Assembly: GCA_946545645.1 (NCBI GenBank)
Contig: CAMNNQ010000187.1
Location: forward strand, 1-49,373
Reading direction: 5' to 3'
DNA: 49,373 bases
DNA from: an uncultured Clostridia bacterium
GTDB lineage: Bacteria; Bacillota; Clostridia; Oscillospirales; Ruminococcaceae
Part shown: piece by piece, positions 25,795 to 34,919 of the stretch
How the letters are laid out: every line of letters begins with the position of its first letter
Numbering within the stretch: position 1 is the stretch's first letter
Program-made: the position numbers and the translations under genes
Notes under the pieces: generated by a model
Told to the model about the DNA's origin: nothing
Databases searched by the model: none
What the model saw: the letters and a program-made list of their open reading frames with translations, nothing else

Positions 25795-26614
25795 CCTCAT
25801 CATCTCCCTTCAAAGGCTTGTAAAGCACAGCCGGCCGGACTATCTCATAGCGCATATTTCTGGGTGCGCTCTCGGCGTGCCCGATATAGAGATATCCTCC
25901 CGGCTCTGTTGCCTCGTAAAATCTGTTGACAAGATCCTCCTTGGTCTGCTCGTCGAAATAGATCATAACGTTGCGGCAAACGATAAGGTCGAACTTCTTT
26001 TTGAAGTTTATCGGGTCCATAAGGTTGTGATATTTAAAGACCACATTGCTCCGTATATCGTCGGTTACCTGATAGGTCCCGTTCACATGGCGGACGAAAT
26101 ATTTTTTCACCCAATCTGTCGGGACATCCTCCAGAGCCTGCTCGGTATAGATCCCTCTCTTTGCCATTCTCAGGGCGTTGAAGGAGATATCCGTCGCCAG
26201 GATACGGGTGTCCCAGTTATCCAGGTTGTTGCCGAAATATTCGTGCAGGTAGATCGCGAGATTATAGGGCTCGTTGCCGTAAGAGCATCCGGCGCTCCAG
26301 ATACGCAGGTCGTTATCGGATACTCTTTGCTCGGCCTCTTTAAGAAAGACTTTGGTGAAGTGTTCAAAATGCTCGGTCTCGCGCATGAAGTATGTATAAT
26401 TCGTTGTCAGCCTGCTGATGATATTCGTCATCTCTATCCCGCTGCGGTCGACGTAGACAGTTTCAAGATACTCTCCGAAATCGTCAAAGCCGCAGTCGAG
26501 GACATAGTTTGTCAGCCTGGATTCGATAAGATATTTCTTTTCTGTCAGATTCAGGCCGTATTTTGCCTTGATGATACCGGCCAGCTTTATAAAATCTTCG
26601 TTTCTTAGCTGCAT
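25787..26614 (-). CDS. cheR: Chemoreceptor glutamate methyltransferase
   Basis: SAM-dependent methylation of receptor glutamates. Helical N-domain (ITLR-like start MQLRNEDFIKLAGIIKAKYG), then the SAM domain with TYFMRETEHFEHF, WSAGCSYGNEPYNLAI, ILATDIS and DLIVCRNVMIYFD. An upstream TTG at 26644 is in frame, but ATG 26614 sits behind AGGAG and gives 275 aa, the normal size. Confidence 0.95.
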   Translation of the reverse strand: MQLRNEDFIKLAGIIKAKYGLNLTEKKYLIESRLTNYVLDCGFDDFGEYLETVYVDRSGIEMTNIISRLTTNYTYFMRETEHFEHFTKVFLKEAEQRVSDNDLRIWSAGCSYGNEPYNLAIYLHEYFGNNLDNWDTRILATDISFNALRMAKRGIYTEQALEDVPTDWVKKYFVRHVNGTYQVTDDIRSNVVFKYHNLMDPINFKKKFDLIVCRNVMIYFDEQTKEDLVNRFYEATEPGGYLYIGHAESAPRNMRYEIVRPAVLYKPLKGDDEDE

Positions 26615-26665
26615 TATCCTCTCTCCTCTGTCGATACGGTACAAAACAGACGTCTGTTGACCGGC

Positions 26666-27094
26666 CTACCTGTTCTTTTCCGAGAGCCTTATGCAGTCCA
26701 GGACGGCGACTCTCCTTCCTCTGAGGTCGATATAGCCGGTTATCACAGAGCCCTCAACGGGAGACTCGCTGATCTTATTCATCTCATAAGCCTCGGCGTC
26801 GATGACTCTGGGGACTTTTATCCCCAGCAGTGCCCCTTCGCAATCGACTACGATTATACAGCTATGGGAATCGTATTCCGGGGGCTCGAAGCCCATTCTC
26901 CCGGCGAAATCCATAACGGGGACCACCTTGCCTCTGAGGTTCATTATCCCCAGGATATAATCAGCCACCATAGGCAGCACTGTTATCTCCGGGACCTCGA
27001 TGATATCTGTTACAGACGTTATATCAAAGGCGAACTGCCTGCCTCCGCAGTCAAAGGTCAGGAGCTGACCCATACCGAAAACATTGTTGTCCAT
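26666..27094 (-). CDS. cheW: CheW coupling protein (first copy)
   Basis: CheA-receptor adaptor, 142 aa. LLTFDCGGRQFAFDITSVTD, the canonical GIMNLRGKVVPVMDFAGRMG and the late GYIDLRGRRVAVLD are all conserved. It directly follows cheA (19 nt) with GGGAGG as ribosome site. This copy is nearer the family consensus than the one at 24282-24758. Confidence 0.94.
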   Translation of the reverse strand: MDNNVFGMGQLLTFDCGGRQFAFDITSVTDIIEVPEITVLPMVADYILGIMNLRGKVVPVMDFAGRMGFEPPEYDSHSCIIVVDCEGALLGIKVPRVIDAEAYEMNKISESPVEGSVITGYIDLRGRRVAVLDCIRLSEKNR

Positions 27095-27113
27095 TTAGAG
27101 GCCTCCCTTCGGC

Positions 27114-29474
27114 TCAGCCGCGGTCCTGCGTCCGAACTCCGTTGTGTATGAAAAGCTCGTTGATATCTGTTATCAGGGTTATGCTTCCGTCCGCCAGTAT
27201 AGAGCAGCCGGAGAGCCCCTTGCGTTTAAGATCGTATTTATTCAGCAATATTGAGAGTGGCTTTACGACTACCTGCTGGTCGGCCGTCAGCTCGTCTGCG
27301 AAGATGACAGCATCGCGGCCTTGCTCGCTGCAATACAGCATTATACCCTCCTCGAGAGGTATCCTTTCGCCCTCCAGCCCGAAGGCGTCGGCCAGCCTGA
27401 TGACTCTCAGGCATTTTTCTCTCAGCATGACCAGCTCAGTGCCGTCCGGGTCTTTGAGAAGCTGGACCTCCTCGGCGCGGAAGATCTCCTTTACCGAAGA
27501 AACAGGGACAGACAGCTCACAGCCGTTGGCCTTTACTCCGAGAACATCTATGATCGAAAGGGAGAGCGGTATCCTGATCGTGAATTTGGAGCCTTTTCCC
27601 AGCTCCGATTCGATAGACATCTTTCCGCCGACCTTCTCGATATTCTTTCTTACAACATCCATCCCGACTCCGCGCCCGGAATATTCCGTAACTGTCTCGT
27701 TGGTGGAAAAGCCTGCTGCCATGATCAGCTCATAACATTCGGCGTCGGTATATTCATTTTCGGGCTTGGTCAGGATGCCGCTCTTTCTGGCCTTTGCCAG
27801 CAGCTTTTTAGGGTCCATCCCTGCGCCGTTGTCCTCGCAGGAGATAACAACTTCTCCGCTCTCATAGCCCGCCGAGAGAGTAACTGTCGGCTTCTCGGTC
27901 TTTCCGGCCGCCCTTCTTTCCTCCGGGGTCTCGATGCCGTGATCGACGGCGTTGCGGACGATATGCATCAGAGGGTCGCCCAATATATCCACGACGGCCT
28001 TATCGGCCTCGGTATCGGCGCCCACCATGACCAGCTCCACGTTCTTGCCGAGAGTCTTGTTCATATCTCTTACGACTCTCGTCATTTTCGTGAAGGCTGT
28101 CTGGACAGGGATCATCCGTATGGACATGACCACATCCTGCAATTCATCTGTGAGTTTTTTCAGCTCTCGGGCGGATTTCTGGAAGCGGTCGAGGCTGCCT
28201 GAAAGCCCCCGCAGATCAGGGCTTGAAACAACGCCCGATTCGGTGATAACTATCTCCGCAACGAGATCCAGCAGCCTGTCCAGCTTTTCCAGCTTAACGG
28301 AGATAAGGCTGCTCGTCGCGGCTCCGTGAGAGCCGCCTCCGGCATGTGCGGGAGCTGCTCCTGCTGCGGGCTTGGGAGCCTCGGCTGCGGCGGCAGCGGT
28401 CTCCTGCGGGGCCTCGGCGTTAGCCTCGGGCTCGAGTATATCCGCTGACAGGACATTTACACCGTCCCGGAGCATTTTCAGGGCTTCCTCGGCGTGCTCG
28501 GTCTTTATCTCGATACGGAAGCCGTTTTTGGCGATCTCCTCCTCGGAGCCGTCATTTTCCAGATCTTCGGGAACAGTGCGCTTGATCTCGCCATAGGCAA
28601 GGATAGAATTTTTCAGCACCATCGCCCTTATCGAGGGCATCAGGCATCCCTCCTCGAACTTTATGAGGAAGGTGGTCACTCCGTTTTCAGAGGAGCCTCT
28701 GGGGAGAGAGGGCTCCGCCTTGGGTGCGGCAGCGGCGGCGGGGCGTTTCAGCTCTTCCGCTCCCACGACATCGACACCGTCTCTGAGTATAGCGCAGACC
28801 TTATCCGGCTCGTCGCAGTTCAGCTTGATGATAAAGCCCTGAGCTCTGATCTCGTCGTCCGAAGTCTCGGCATCCAGGTCGGGAGGTATCGTCGTCAGCA
28901 CCTCTGCCTCGGCGCCGATGGAATTGAGCAGCACCATAGCTCTTATAGAGGGCATCATACAATTCTCGGAGAAGGTGACCTTAATTGTCTTTACCCCATC
29001 CGGTTCATCCGGAGCGAAGAGAGCGTGGGTCTCGGCGGGAGCCGCAGGGGCCTCCCCTTTGGAGAGCCCGGTCAGGTAGCCTGCGAATTCATGCAGCCTG
29101 GCGATGTTTTCAGTAAAATCCGTCAGTGGGACAGAATCGTCGGAGAGGTTCTCGATCTCATTTTTGAGGCAGTCGGAGGTCATAAAGGAGAGCTCATAGA
29201 GTGTTCCTTTGTCGAAGCTGAGCCCGGGGTTTTCCCGGATCACGAAATAGATATCTTCGACCGCATGGGCCAGCTCGGACATATTCTTCAGGCCCATCAT
29301 AGCGGAGGAGCCCTTTATTGTATGCATTACTCTGAATATCTCAGCGATATCGTCCGGAGTCATCTCGCTGTTTTCTGTACGCATCAGGATATCGTCGAGG
29401 TTTTCCAGCAGCTCTGTCGATTCAAATACAAAGGTGTCGAGCATAGATTCCATGCCGGCATCGAACTTGCTCAT
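27114..29474 (-). CDS. cheA: Chemotaxis-type histidine kinase CheA with two P2-like domains
   Basis: Sensor kinase of a chemosensory array, 786 aa. Hpt domain with phosphoacceptor His51 in HTIKGSSAMMG. Two homologous P2-like domains at about 161-242 and 265-347, each with a CxMPSIRAMVLxNSI core, where standard CheA has one. A Pro/Ala-rich linker (350-388), P3 dimerisation helices (390-455), HATPase with N-box HIVRNAVDHG at 504-513 and glycine motifs CEDNGAGMDP and YSGRGVGMDV, and a C-terminal CheW-like regulatory domain. Neither cheY nor receptor genes occur in this window, so output and input are encoded elsewhere. Confidence 0.96.
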   Translation of the reverse strand: MSKFDAGMESMLDTFVFESTELLENLDDILMRTENSEMTPDDIAEIFRVMHTIKGSSAMMGLKNMSELAHAVEDIYFVIRENPGLSFDKGTLYELSFMTSDCLKNEIENLSDDSVPLTDFTENIARLHEFAGYLTGLSKGEAPAAPAETHALFAPDEPDGVKTIKVTFSENCMMPSIRAMVLLNSIGAEAEVLTTIPPDLDAETSDDEIRAQGFIIKLNCDEPDKVCAILRDGVDVVGAEELKRPAAAAAPKAEPSLPRGSSENGVTTFLIKFEEGCLMPSIRAMVLKNSILAYGEIKRTVPEDLENDGSEEEIAKNGFRIEIKTEHAEEALKMLRDGVNVLSADILEPEANAEAPQETAAAAAEAPKPAAGAAPAHAGGGSHGAATSSLISVKLEKLDRLLDLVAEIVITESGVVSSPDLRGLSGSLDRFQKSARELKKLTDELQDVVMSIRMIPVQTAFTKMTRVVRDMNKTLGKNVELVMVGADTEADKAVVDILGDPLMHIVRNAVDHGIETPEERRAAGKTEKPTVTLSAGYESGEVVISCEDNGAGMDPKKLLAKARKSGILTKPENEYTDAECYELIMAAGFSTNETVTEYSGRGVGMDVVRKNIEKVGGKMSIESELGKGSKFTIRIPLSLSIIDVLGVKANGCELSVPVSSVKEIFRAEEVQLLKDPDGTELVMLREKCLRVIRLADAFGLEGERIPLEEGIMLYCSEQGRDAVIFADELTADQQVVVKPLSILLNKYDLKRKGLSGCSILADGSITLITDINELFIHNGVRTQDRG

Positions 29475-29489
29475 TTTTCTCCCTCCGTT

Positions 29490-31037
29490 TCAGGTTCTTG
29501 TTTGCTCCCCGCTCCCCAGCAGCGGCTCCGCCAGCGGGGGGAAGCTCCGCGCCAGCAGATCAGAGACCTCGCTGCGGCGCAGCTTTTTTATGCGGTGCGG
29601 AAGACGCTTCTCCGAGTCTGTCCAGACTGTCAGAGTGCAGGTCCCGCCGATACGCTGGAATACTGTCTGACTGAGCTGGGCTGCGGCGAGATTTTCTCTC
29701 GGAAGGACTACCTTATGGAAATGGAAGCCCCTGCAGTAGCTCAGGGTGCAGGTCTTGTCCGTTATGCCGACAGAAGTCGTCTTTGAGGCGACAGCTCTTA
29801 CCAGCACCATCCACACCAGCGGGACAGTCAAAGCCAGCGCGAAGATACTGATCTCGGTGTGCCAGCGGTCGGTGACGGGCATAAGGAGCACTGCCGCCAA
29901 AGCGGGCAGCGGGCACAGCATCAGAGGCAGCATTATAAATCTCCTCCAGGCGCCCTTTCCTGCGGTTATATGCGAGCGGCGCTGCCCGAGCTCGGGAGCC
30001 AGCAGCCTGAGAGAGGCGTTCATCTCGCTTTTCCGGGCTATCGGTATCAATGCCGCCGTATTTTTCTTTTTCTTTGAATAGCCGGAGCAGAGGATATGCA
30101 CCGAGCTTATCCCTGCCAGCTTCATCAGCAGAGTCTGCCGTATGTCGAAATAGCTGATCTTTGAGCGGTAGAGGACTTTTTTTGTCCGCTTGCCGGCTCC
30201 GGATTCGACCAATATCTGCCCGCCCCGTCTTGTTGCACGGAAGTTCCAGTTATCTGTCAGATTGCTGGCAAAGGAGATCAGCCAGCCAAAGACTATTATC
30301 CCTCCGACAGCCAGCACCGCCTGCGGGACTGTCTTTGAGAGCCCCAGCAGGTTCTCATCCAGCTCTGTCAGCTTGCCGTTGACCTTATAGGCAAGCTGCC
30401 GCTCGAATTCTCTGCCCAGCACACGGTAGATCTGGAACATAAGGGCAGCGAAGATGACTATCCCCGAGAGAGTCGAGGAAAAGATCAGCGAGAAGATCAG
30501 CATCTGTGTCTTTTTCGGCGCGACAGAAAAGCAGGGTGCGCCCTCGCTCTTCTTTGATATCAGCCCGAAGATGCCGACAGCGCTCTTTTCCGAGATGACC
30601 AGCTTCATCTCGCTGCGGGTGTAGGAGAGGGCTTCTGTCTCGATATGGATAGTGCAGGCGCCGACAGCGCGGTAGAGATACCCCTGCTCTATCCTGACGG
30701 CTGTCACCTCGCTGAAATAGATACAGGTCGTCAGCAGCCCGAAGGGGCCGAAATGGGAGACGACTCTTTGGCTGTCGGCTCTGTAATAGACGAACAGCCA
30801 GCGGAACACAGCGAATCCCAGGATACCGAGCACAACGAAAAGATCCAGCCAGTATGTCCTCAGCCAACCGCCGATATTGAAATTCGAGGCGACTATATTC
30901 TTAGCCAGAGGGATCAGCAGCAGCCACAGGGTCTTTGAGGTGTAGCCTATGATCCTGACAGGGTGCTGACGGCGGCGCAGGAAGTCTCTCAAAAAACCGC
31001 GCCTTCCGCGCTTTGCCTTAATGCTCTCCTCTGCCAA
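29490..31037 (-). CDS. YdbT-like membrane protein with bacterial PH domains
   Basis: 515 aa. Paired membrane hairpins alternate with beta-rich bPH2-type (DUF304) domains, as in the YdbS/YdbT family: membrane segments near 33-50, 60-85, 170-200, 230-255 and 385-430, each pair followed by a PH-like module (for example GPFGLLTTCIYFSEVTAVRI, then KVLYRSKISYFDIRQTLLMK). Family function is not settled; an envelope or stress role has been proposed for homologues. Starts at TTG 31037; an upstream in-frame stop excludes longer forms, and the ribosome site is weak. It lies 15 nt before cheA. Confidence 0.8.
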   Translation of the reverse strand: MAEESIKAKRGRRGFLRDFLRRRQHPVRIIGYTSKTLWLLLIPLAKNIVASNFNIGGWLRTYWLDLFVVLGILGFAVFRWLFVYYRADSQRVVSHFGPFGLLTTCIYFSEVTAVRIEQGYLYRAVGACTIHIETEALSYTRSEMKLVISEKSAVGIFGLISKKSEGAPCFSVAPKKTQMLIFSLIFSSTLSGIVIFAALMFQIYRVLGREFERQLAYKVNGKLTELDENLLGLSKTVPQAVLAVGGIIVFGWLISFASNLTDNWNFRATRRGGQILVESGAGKRTKKVLYRSKISYFDIRQTLLMKLAGISSVHILCSGYSKKKKNTAALIPIARKSEMNASLRLLAPELGQRRSHITAGKGAWRRFIMLPLMLCPLPALAAVLLMPVTDRWHTEISIFALALTVPLVWMVLVRAVASKTTSVGITDKTCTLSYCRGFHFHKVVLPRENLAAAQLSQTVFQRIGGTCTLTVWTDSEKRLPHRIKKLRRSEVSDLLARSFPPLAEPLLGSGEQTRT

Positions 31038-31060
31038 CCAAGATCACCGCTTTGCCTTTA

Positions 31061-33112
31061 TTATTTTACCCCCCGGCGGTAGAGCCCTTTTGTCAGCCCC
31101 TCACCAGGCAGTTTTTCTCTGTTTACGAAAGCCTTTACCGTATCTCTTACCCTCTCCGGGCTCTCGTCGAAGAAGTCCAGCTTTATGTAGTCTGCGGATG
31201 AGAATTCCGCCAGCATATCCGAAATACAGAGTATATCTGCGTTCAGCAGCTCGGTATAGCCCTGCTCCCGGGAGCATCTGACCGGGAAAGCCCGGCCTGT
31301 CCTGTCGAAGAGCCTGCCCGTACAGCGGGAGCAGCCCCGTTCTGCTTTTATGGGGCAGTTGACTGTCAGCATCATGGGGAGCCTGCCGTAGCCTGTTACT
31401 CCGATCGGCAGCTCTCCGGCGAGAGCCGATATCTCCTGCGCCCTCAGCTCGAAGGAAACGACGCAATCTCTGAGCCCAAGAGCTTTGAGCTCCCGCAGGG
31501 CGGCGCTGTTGGCGGCGTTGAGCCCGAAGCCGCCGTGCATTGTGAGCCCCAGATCTCTGCCGATACGGATATGCGCCGGATTAGTACATTCTATCTGTTC
31601 AAGGCCGGCAGCTATGAGGGCTCCCAGCCTTTTTATATCCCGCTTTTCGTCGAAGGTGAACCGGGGCATGACGCAGCAGAGCCGCTCTTTTTCAAAGCCT
31701 CCCGCCAGCAGCTCTTCGCAGAGGGCAGGGTCGGCATAGATAAGCTCTGCATCCTTCTCTTCCAGGAGCGAGAGCTGCCCGGCGCTCCGGACATACAGCC
31801 GCAGCGCTCTTCTGCCGTTCCTCTCCGGGGGAGCAAAGGAAAACTGCTTCTTCACGAACTCCGGCTTCCGGGTATAGTGTTCATACCTTTTTCTGTCCAG
31901 CTCCGCACAGACTCTCCGCCTCATATCGTTGAGCTGCGAAGCGGGCACTGTAACGCCCTCGCTGATCCGGCAGATGAACTCCCCGGCCTCATAGACGGTA
32001 TCGCCCAGCTTTGAGAGCTGTTTTTTAAGATATTCCTCATCCGCAGCCCGGTTCAGAGCCTTTACGGGAGGGTCTCCTGACACCTCTGCGGATAACCCGT
32101 TCTCGTCGGTCATACTTACGCTGCATGGCTCTCCGCTCACCACCAAGGCTCTTATCCCGACCTTAGCGCGTTTATACTCATGTCTGTAAAGCTCATGCAG
32201 CTCAGGCAGGACGCCCGCCGCAGCTTCGACATCTTCCTTGCGCCTGAAGCCGAACATCTGCCTGCCGGGCTGGCCTTTGAGATAGCTGTCGGTGAATCCG
32301 GAGCGGGAGAACACGCCCTCCAGCAGCCGCAGGTCCGGCTTTTCTCCCGAGAGATCGGCTCTCGCCGCCGAGACCGCTGCCGCGACATATTCCGGGCGCT
32401 TCATACGCCCCTCGATTTTCAGCGAGGCCGCACCCATATCCTCCAGCTTTTTCAGGCTGCCGATATAGGACATATCCTTGAGGGAGAGGGCGTGCTTTTC
32501 GGGGCCGCCCTTCTCGCAGGAGGCGGGCAGTCGGCAGGCCTGTGCGCAGAGCCCCCGGTTGGCGCTGCGGGAGCCGATGACAGCCGACATATAGCACTGC
32601 CCGGAGACAGACATACACAGTGCGCCGTGAACGAAGACCTCGATCTCCAGGGGCAGGGCGCAGAGCTCCGAGAGTATGCTCTCCGGCAGTTCTCTTGCCG
32701 CAACGGCCCGTGAAAAACCCAGCTCCTTAGCCAGCAGGGCGCCGTTCTCGGTATGCAGGGACATCTGGGTCGAGGCGTGTATCTCCATACCGGGGCACAT
32801 CTCCCTGACGATGGCGACCAGCGCCAGATCCTGAGTTATCAGCCCGTCAACACCCAGCTCGCAGGCTTTTCTGACGGCCTCGGCACAGAGCTCCAGCTCC
32901 TTGTCGGTTATTACGGTGTTTATCGCCTGATAGACCTTTACCCCGCTGATATGGCAGGCTCTTACGGCCTTTTCCAGCTCCTCATCGGAGAAATTCGCGG
33001 CGTTCTGCCTGGCGGAGAACAGCTCTCCCCCGAGATAGACAGCATCGCAGCCTGTCCTGAGGGCAGCCTCCAGCGCCTGCGGGGAGCCGCAGGGAGCGAG
33101 TATCTCAGCCAT
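31061..33112 (-). CDS. U32-family peptidase/RNA hydroxylase-like protein
   Basis: 683 aa, the long U32 form with a DUF3656-type C-terminal part, as in RlhA, which hydroxylates 23S rRNA. TIM-barrel-like N-domain with APCGSPQALEAALRTGCDAV, the U32 signature at about 158-176 (EVFVHGALCMSVSGQCYMS) and conserved cysteines in RGLCAQACR that may hold an iron-sulfur cluster in this family. The ATG overlaps the zapA stop by one base. The peptidase label is historical; an RNA-modification role is as likely. Confidence 0.88.
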   Translation of the reverse strand: MAEILAPCGSPQALEAALRTGCDAVYLGGELFSARQNAANFSDEELEKAVRACHISGVKVYQAINTVITDKELELCAEAVRKACELGVDGLITQDLALVAIVREMCPGMEIHASTQMSLHTENGALLAKELGFSRAVAARELPESILSELCALPLEIEVFVHGALCMSVSGQCYMSAVIGSRSANRGLCAQACRLPASCEKGGPEKHALSLKDMSYIGSLKKLEDMGAASLKIEGRMKRPEYVAAAVSAARADLSGEKPDLRLLEGVFSRSGFTDSYLKGQPGRQMFGFRRKEDVEAAAGVLPELHELYRHEYKRAKVGIRALVVSGEPCSVSMTDENGLSAEVSGDPPVKALNRAADEEYLKKQLSKLGDTVYEAGEFICRISEGVTVPASQLNDMRRRVCAELDRKRYEHYTRKPEFVKKQFSFAPPERNGRRALRLYVRSAGQLSLLEEKDAELIYADPALCEELLAGGFEKERLCCVMPRFTFDEKRDIKRLGALIAAGLEQIECTNPAHIRIGRDLGLTMHGGFGLNAANSAALRELKALGLRDCVVSFELRAQEISALAGELPIGVTGYGRLPMMLTVNCPIKAERGCSRCTGRLFDRTGRAFPVRCSREQGYTELLNADILCISDMLAEFSSADYIKLDFFDESPERVRDTVKAFVNREKLPGEGLTKGLYRRGVK

Positions 33113-33570
33113 TATTTTTTCCCGAAGCTGCCGTAGCCGCCTGTCGGAGCGCCGCCGAGAGCTTCCTTTATATCCTTAGCGATCATATCCTTGGCATTTA
33201 CCTCCTCCTCGGGGGCAAAGCTCTTGCGGAGGCGGACTTCCTTCTGGAGCTGCTCGATGCGCTCTTTAAGGGCAGCGTTCTCCTTTTCGGCGGCCTCGGC
33301 GCGGGCCTTGGCCTTGGTAGCCTCGTCGAAATAGGCAGTTATCTGCGAGCGGATATTTTCCAGTGTTGTTCTGGTCTTGTAGAGATCGTCGCAGGCCTCC
33401 AGTGCGATAAGAGCGGCGCCGTCCTGAGCGGAGAGGGTGCTCTTGCCGCTTATCATCTCTTCGAGGCGGCGGTTCAGCGCTGCTGCCAGCTCTGCGGTAT
33501 ACTCCTTGGTCTCATCCGTAAGGAGCCTGTACTCGCGGTTAAAGATCTTAACTGTTACTTCCTGTTTCAT
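33112..33570 (-). CDS. zapA: Cell division protein ZapA
   Basis: Small FtsZ-associated protein. The N-terminal ZapA domain is clear (VTVKIFNREYRLLTDE, YTAELAAALNRRLEEM, AALIALEACDDLYKT), followed by a long coiled coil (about 85-125) and a flexible tail ending GGYGSFGKK. 152 aa, longer than most because of the tail. First gene after a good promoter; next to a U32 peptidase, a common pairing in Clostridia. Confidence 0.93.
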   Translation of the reverse strand: MKQEVTVKIFNREYRLLTDETKEYTAELAAALNRRLEEMISGKSTLSAQDGAALIALEACDDLYKTRTTLENIRSQITAYFDEATKAKARAEAAEKENAALKERIEQLQKEVRLRKSFAPEEEVNAKDMIAKDIKEALGGAPTGGYGSFGKK

Positions 33571-33612
33571 AATTATCAGCCTTTCGTCCGAAAAATGGGT
33601 ATTATTATTTTT

Positions 33613-33641
33613 ATTATACCATACAATTGCACAAAAGTAAA
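33613..33641 (-). promoter_or_regulatory. Promoter of the zapA-U32-che-mnmG-rsmG operon
   Basis: Minus strand TTTACT (33636-33641), 17 bp, TATAAT (33613-33618), with TGG as extended -10. No other convincing promoter or terminator is seen down to rsmG, so this may drive about 12 kb. Confidence 0.75.
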
Positions 33642-33683
33642 GTTAAAAAAGGCAATTTTTTTAGGGCTATATGTCGATACCCG

Positions 33684-33719
33684 AGAAAAAAACAGTATCC
33701 CTCAAAGGAAGATACTGTT
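33684..33719 (-). terminator. Terminator after the fumarase subunit gene
   Basis: A 9-bp perfect stem (33691-33699 with 33711-33719) is followed on the minus strand by a run of T, 45 bp after the stop codon. Confidence 0.88.
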
Positions 33720-33764
33720 TCTCTGATATCCCTTATCTTTCTGATACGCTGAAGCAGCCCGGCT

Positions 33765-34607
33765 TCAGATCTCCGCCCCGGCGTGTCTTGTAACATGGCA
33801 GCCGACGTTCACAGATACCGGCAGCCCGGCGATATGGGTAGGAGCCTGCTCGATATTGACAGCGAGGCAGGTCTGAGTTCCGCCGAAGCCCTGGGGGCCG
33901 ATACCGAGTCGGTTGATCTTCTCCAGCATCCTGGCTTCCAGCCCGGCATAGAGGGGCTTGGGGTTGCGCTCGCTCACAGGCCTGCAAAGAGCCTTTTTGG
34001 CAAGATAAGCGCACTTCTCGAAATCTCCGCCGATGCCGACGCCTATGACCATAGGCGGGCAGGGATTGGAGCCTGCCGTTGCAACGACGGATACCACCCA
34101 GTCCACGATCTCGTCAACAGTCACAGAAGGAGTCATCATTCTGAGCTGGGACATATTCTCCGAGCCGAAGCCCTTGGGAGCAACGGTTATGCTCACCTTA
34201 TCCCCCTCGACTATCCTTGTATGGACGACAGCGGGGGTATTATCCCCTGTGTTGACCCGCTCGAGAGGGTCTCCTACTACCGAGCAGCGCAGCCGCCCCT
34301 CGGTATAGCCTCTCGAAACACCTCTGTCTATGGCCTCACGCAGCGGACCGCCTGTAAAATGCACATCCTGGCCGATGTCGATAAAGACCACAGCCATGCC
34401 GCAGTCCTGGCAGATGGGGATATTCTCCTCCTTGGCGACGCGGATATTCTCGATGATATCATCGAACACCGCCTTCCCGACGGGGGACTTCTCCGCCCTT
34501 GCTCCGCAGCCGATACACTCCTCCATATCCGAAGGCAGCAGCAGGTTTGCCTTTATGCAGAGTTCTCTTACGGTCTCTTCGACCTTTGATACGTTTATCT
34601 CTCTCAT
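33765..34607 (-). CDS. Fumarate hydratase-type (class I, iron-sulfur) alpha subunit
   Basis: 280 aa, the N-terminal catalytic half of class I fumarases or L(+)-tartrate dehydratases. Candidate cluster cysteines are in ECIGCG, CQDCGM and SNPCPP; FTGGPLREAIDRGVSRGYTEG, GDNTPAVVHTRI and APKGFGSENMS are family motifs. Fumarase and tartrate dehydratase cannot be told apart here. The beta subunit normally follows in the same operon, but a terminator comes next and no beta gene is in the window. Confidence 0.92.
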   Translation of the reverse strand: MREINVSKVEETVRELCIKANLLLPSDMEECIGCGARAEKSPVGKAVFDDIIENIRVAKEENIPICQDCGMAVVFIDIGQDVHFTGGPLREAIDRGVSRGYTEGRLRCSVVGDPLERVNTGDNTPAVVHTRIVEGDKVSITVAPKGFGSENMSQLRMMTPSVTVDEIVDWVVSVVATAGSNPCPPMVIGVGIGGDFEKCAYLAKKALCRPVSERNPKPLYAGLEARMLEKINRLGIGPQGFGGTQTCLAVNIEQAPTHIAGLPVSVNVGCHVTRHAGAEI

Positions 34608-34628
34608 TTTGTTTTGACCTCTTTGCTT

Positions 34629-34919
34629 TCAGAAGTACTTTTCGAGGCGTTCCATACGCTCCTCGATGCTGGCTTCAAATTCTTCGTCCGACAGCTTGGG
34701 ATCTCTGGTTTTTTTCCAGATCCCGCAGGGGACATCCGGGCAGTCCAAGCAGCTCTCATAGCCTCTGTCGTAGATGCAGCAGGCATAGATCGCACATTCC
34801 TTTCCCTTAGGGCAGTGAAAGACCTTACCCTCGCTTTTGTTGCAGCCCTTGCAGAGCTTTTCTCTGATGCAGTTGCAGGCAGAACAATCCGCCCCGCACA
34901 CGCTGATATTCTCATTCAT
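34629..34919 (-). CDS. Cysteine-rich DUF3795-like small protein
   Basis: 96 aa with eleven or more cysteines in clustered pairs (CGADCSACNCIREKLCKGC, then CAIYACCIYDRGYESCLDC), suggesting a metal or iron-sulfur site. This pattern matches the DUF3795 family, whose function is unknown. Start: longer frames exist, but ATG 34919 follows GGGAGG and overlaps the preceding gene by 8 nt. It is 21 nt from the fumarase subunit, in the alpha-galactosidase operon. Confidence 0.8.
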   Translation of the reverse strand: MNENISVCGADCSACNCIREKLCKGCNKSEGKVFHCPKGKECAIYACCIYDRGYESCLDCPDVPCGIWKKTRDPKLSDEEFEASIEERMERLEKYF

